This document shows, one piece after another, positions 29,719 to 32,299 of a DNA stretch of 32,299 bases. Each line of letters opens with the position of its first letter. Position 1 is the stretch's first letter. Both the position numbers and the translations under genes were made by a program. Where the stretch lies: assembly GCA_005880945.1 (NCBI GenBank), contig VBIU01000037.1, positions 1-32,299 of the forward strand, in the 5' to 3' direction. The stretch comes from Chloroflexota bacterium (lineage in GTDB: Bacteria > Chloroflexota > Dormibacteria > Dormibacterales > Dormibacteraceae). The notes beneath the pieces are model-generated. The model saw nothing but the letters and a program-made list of their open reading frames with translations. It did no database searches and was not told where the DNA came from.

Positions 29719-30932
29719 GCTCGGGGGTTCGCGAGGAGCGCCAGCCCGACCGCCTGCTTCTTTTCACGACAGTATTCCTGTGCGGCGCGGGGCTGGTGAT
29801 GGTGACGAGCGCGAGCGTTGCATTCGCCTACACGCAGCACGAGTCGGCGTTTTACTACGCCGAACGCCAGACCGTCTGGATGCTCATCGGCTTTGCCGCG
29901 CTGTTCGTGCTCAGCCGCTTCGACTATCGGCGCTTACGACCCATCGCGCCGGCCGGGGCCGTGGCGGTGGTGCTGCTGATGATCCTGGTGCTCGTGCCAC
30001 ACCTCGGCGTCACCGTCAACGGCGCGCGGCGCTGGTTCGACGCGGGTCCGTTGGGTACCTTCCAGCCGTCGGAGCTGGGCAAGCTCGCATTCGCGGTTTT
30101 CGTCGCGCACTGGATCGACCGCAACGCGGCAGTGGTCGGAAACTTCCAGAAGGGACTCCTGCCGATCGCGGCGATGCTCGGCGGAGTGCTTGCGCTGTTG
30201 ATGCTCGAGAAGGACGTGGGCACGTCCATCGTGATGGTGGCGATCTTCATGAGCGCGTACTGGGCGGGCGGCGGCCGGTTCAGGCACGTCGTCCTCCTGG
30301 TTGCGTTCCTCGGGCTCGCGCTCCTCGCCTTCACGCTGTTCGAGCCGTACCGCTTCGCGCGGCTCGTGTCGTTCAGAAACCCCTTCTCAGACCCGCTCGG
30401 GGCCGGCTTTCAATCCACCCAGGCGCTTTACGGGCTGGGCTCGGGCGGATTCTTCGGCGTCGGCATCGGGCACTCGGTCGAGAAGTACGGCTGGCTGCCA
30501 GAAGCCCACACCGACTTCATCTTCGCCATCATCGGCGAGGAAACCGGGCTGGCCGGTACGACACTTGTGATGCTGGGCTTCCTGTGCTTTGCGTTCCGCG
30601 GTTACCGTGCCGCCCTGCGCGCGCGAGATCGATTCGGCGCCGTGCTTGCGGTCGCGATCACCACATGGATCGCATTCGAAGCGCTGCTCAACATGGCGAC
30701 GGTAACCAACACGCTGCCCATTGCAGGCGTGCCGTTGCCCTTCTTCAGCTACGGCGGCACCGCGCTCGCCACGACTCTTGCGGCGGTCGGTGTGCTCCTC
30801 AGCATTGCGAGGCGGGGCACAAGCTCTGGACCAGGAACTAAACGGAGGACGGATGAGGCTTTTGATTTCTGGCGGCGGGACCGGAGGGCACCTCTATCCG
30901 GCGCTCGCGGTCGCGCGAGCCTTTCGCGCTGA
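29715..30932 (+). CDS. ftsW: Peptidoglycan polymerase FtsW (SEDS family)
   Basis: FtsW polymerises septal glycan strands with FtsI. The 405-residue protein has about ten membrane helices and the SEDS landmarks: NGARRWFDAGPLGTFQPSEL, MLEKDVGTSIVMV, GLGSGGFFGVGIGHSVEKYG, EAHTDFIFAIIGEETGLAG and PLPFFSYGGTALATTLAAVG. The usual protein end is near the sequence VLLSIARRG. In this frame, however, the ORF runs on and overlaps the beginning of murG by 80 bases, giving a 40-residue basic tail. This may be real or come from a small indel near the end. Confidence 0.92.
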   Translation: MSSGVREERQPDRLLLFTTVFLCGAGLVMVTSASVAFAYTQHESAFYYAERQTVWMLIGFAALFVLSRFDYRRLRPIAPAGAVAVVLLMILVLVPHLGVTVNGARRWFDAGPLGTFQPSELGKLAFAVFVAHWIDRNAAVVGNFQKGLLPIAAMLGGVLALLMLEKDVGTSIVMVAIFMSAYWAGGGRFRHVVLLVAFLGLALLAFTLFEPYRFARLVSFRNPFSDPLGAGFQSTQALYGLGSGGFFGVGIGHSVEKYGWLPEAHTDFIFAIIGEETGLAGTTLVMLGFLCFAFRGYRAALRARDRFGAVLAVAITTWIAFEALLNMATVTNTLPIAGVPLPFFSYGGTALATTLAAVGVLLSIARRGTSSGPGTKRRTDEAFDFWRRDRRAPLSGARGRASLSR

Positions 30933-31899
30933 GGAACCGGACGGTGCCCTGCTGCTGGTCGGGCGATCGGGCGGGCCCGAGGAACGACTGGTGCCCGCGG
31001 CCGGTTTCGACCTGGCCACCGTCAACGTGCGCGGTCTCGACCGCGACGCAGTTTGGAAGAACATCGCCCTGCCGGCCATCATCCCGACGGCGCTGCGCGC
31101 CGGGCTCCGCATCGTCGATCGCTTTCGGCCCGACGTGGTCCTGGGCATGGGCGGTTACGTGATGGCGCCTGCGGTCGCGGCGGCGCGGATCAGAGGCATC
31201 CCGTACGTCCTGCACGAGAAGGACGTTCGCCCAGGTCTGGCCACTCGAATCTTCGCGGGAGCGGCCGCGGTGGTCTGCACCACCTTGCCTGGGACGGAAA
31301 AGCGGATGAGCGCCAAGCGCGTTGTGCTCACCGGAGTCCCCTTGCGAGAGGGATTCAAGCCGCGTACGCCCGCCGCCCCCGCCAGAAACCTGCTGATCAC
31401 GGGTGGGAGCCAGGGAGCCCGCAACATCAACCAGACGATCTGGGCCGCGCTGGATGATCTCTGCGAGCGCTTCGAGGAGGTAGTGCACGTGGCCGGGCGC
31501 CAGGGCGCCGAAGGGGTGGCTTCACATGCGCATCCGCGCTACCGCGGCCTGGCCTTCGTGGACGACATGCCGGCGGTGATGGGGCGCGCCGACCTGGTGG
31601 TCAGCCGAGCGGGCGTCGGAACGATCGCGGAGGTGACGGCGGTCGGGCTCCCGATGGTGCTGGTGCCCGGAACGTTCGGGGGCGGCCACCAGGAGGAGAA
31701 CGCGTCAGCGATGGTGGGCGCCGGCGCGGCGGTGAGCATCGGCGACGCACAGCTCACCCCGGAGAGTCTGCTGGCCGCAATCGATGGACTCACCCCCGAA
31801 CGGCTCAAGGCAATGGCGAAAGCCTCTGCAGCCGCCGGCCGGAGGGACGCCGCTCAGCGCGTGCTGGGCGTTCTTAAGGAAGTTGTGGGGCAAGGATGA
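30853..31899 (+). CDS. murG: UDP-GlcNAc:lipid I GlcNAc transferase MurG
   Basis: MurG makes lipid II by adding GlcNAc to lipid I on the inner membrane face. The 348-residue GT-B protein has GGGTGGHLYPALAVARAF at the N terminus, GMGGYVMAPAVAAARIRGIP, LHEKDVRPGLATR (family HEQN variant), ITGGSQGARNINQTI, VVSRAGVGTIAEVTAVGLPM and GGGHQEENASAMVGAGAAVS. ATG 30853 has GGAGG five bases upstream. It overlaps ftsW by 80 bases and murC by ATGA. Confidence 0.94.
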   Translation: MRLLISGGGTGGHLYPALAVARAFRAEEPDGALLLVGRSGGPEERLVPAAGFDLATVNVRGLDRDAVWKNIALPAIIPTALRAGLRIVDRFRPDVVLGMGGYVMAPAVAAARIRGIPYVLHEKDVRPGLATRIFAGAAAVVCTTLPGTEKRMSAKRVVLTGVPLREGFKPRTPAAPARNLLITGGSQGARNINQTIWAALDDLCERFEEVVHVAGRQGAEGVASHAHPRYRGLAFVDDMPAVMGRADLVVSRAGVGTIAEVTAVGLPMVLVPGTFGGGHQEENASAMVGAGAAVSIGDAQLTPESLLAAIDGLTPERLKAMAKASAAAGRRDAAQRVLGVLKEVVGQG

Positions 31900-32299
31900 A
31901 GGTCCATCTGATGGGCATCGGCGGGGCCGGCGTGTCGGCGCTCGCGCGGATCCTTGCGGCGCGCGGAGACGAGGTCAGCGGGTGCGATACGAAGTCGTCC
32001 GACACCACGGCTGAGCTCGAGGACGCCGGCATCCGCGTCGAGCTCGGCCACGACCCGGAGCACGTTCTGTTCCAGGACCTCCTCGTCTACAGCGGCGCCG
32101 TCAAGTCGTCGCCCGAGCTGGATGCAGCGCGGGCGATGGGCGTCAAGGTGCTCAGCCGGGCTGAGATGCTGGCAGAGCTCATCGCCGAGCGGGACTCGAT
32201 CGCCGTCGGCGGCAGCGCCGGGAAGACGACAGTCACATACATGATCGGCCACATCCTCACGGAGGCCGGCTTCGACCCGACGGTTCTCGTCGGCGACGG
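31896..32299 (+). CDS. murC: UDP-MurNAc-L-alanine ligase MurC, N-terminal part
   Basis: MurC joins L-alanine to UDP-MurNAc. The 134 visible residues contain the N-terminal domain MKVHLMGIGGAGVSALARIL, the SGCDTKSSDTTAELEDAGIR region and VYSGAVKSSPELDAARAMGV, then the ATP loop at about 105-112. The loop reads GGSAGKTT, whereas most MurC proteins have AGTHGKTT, so the usual histidine is replaced by alanine. The gene continues past the window end. The start overlaps murG by ATGA. Confidence 0.9.
   Translation, partial: MKVHLMGIGGAGVSALARILAARGDEVSGCDTKSSDTTAELEDAGIRVELGHDPEHVLFQDLLVYSGAVKSSPELDAARAMGVKVLSRAEMLAELIAERDSIAVGGSAGKTTVTYMIGHILTEAGFDPTVLVGD

Noticed and set aside
29477-30841. 454-codon plus-strand frame overlapping murD and ftsW
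   Set aside because: Arginine-rich shadow of ftsW in another frame. Its stop near the murG ribosome site is only of interest for the possible ftsW frameshift.
1-32299. Defence system, prophage, CRISPR array, tRNA or insertion sequence
   Set aside because: I saw no evenly spaced repeats, recombinase or transposase motifs, nuclease or toxin pairs, or cloverleaf sequences on either strand.

Overview
The window is about 32.3 kb of GC-rich, gene-dense bacterial chromosome. It looks like a terrestrial lineage near Chloroflexota or Dormibacterota. That placement is an inference from style only (mraZ-led division cluster, EtfBA with acyl-CoA carboxylase and BKACE genes, many leaderless-looking starts); no 16S or ribosomal protein marker is present. 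Most genes within operons overlap by ATGA, GTGA or CTGA. There is no tRNA, rRNA, CRISPR array, integrase or insertion sequence.

Region 1 (1-6.4 kb) is a mixed housekeeping and metabolic stretch. It holds the end of a flavin amine oxidase, an MFS exporter, a DsrE-family protein with an in-frame TGA exactly where the family has a redox cysteine (candidate selenoprotein), a large acyl-CoA synthetase, two uncharacterised genes, an amidohydrolase and a MobA-like nucleotidyltransferase. Two strong palindromes lie between the synthetase and the next gene.

Region 2 (6.4-13.6 kb) is one long plus-strand operon: etfB, etfA, a glycosyltransferase-like gene preceded by an in-frame CysRS-tail-like segment, an acyl-CoA carboxylase carboxyltransferase, a beta-keto acid cleavage enzyme, a free-standing biotin carrier, a DUF3467 protein, a coiled-coil zinc-ribbon protein and an RNase H. 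RNase P RNA (rnpB) follows with its own promoter. The metabolic genes suggest CoA-linked oxidation of keto or fatty acids with electrons passed to ETF.

Region 3 (13.6-21.8 kb) is accessory: two neighbouring RibD/DHFR-fold reductases, a tautomerase, a secreted-repeat lipoprotein divergent from a MarR regulator with a palindromic operator between them, a TPR membrane protein, oligopeptidase B, and an ABC-2 exporter pair preceded by a 22-codon leader ORF and a strong terminator that together resemble an attenuator.

Region 4 (21.8-32.3 kb) is the division and cell wall (dcw) cluster: sigma70-like promoter, four 10-bp-spaced MraZ-box-like repeats, two small ORFs, mraZ, rsmH, an ftsL-like gene, ftsI, murF, mraY, murD, ftsW, murG and the start of murC, which runs off the window. 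murE is missing from its usual place between ftsI and murF. rsmH and the RNase H gene both appear to need a CTG start that overlaps the upstream stop codon.
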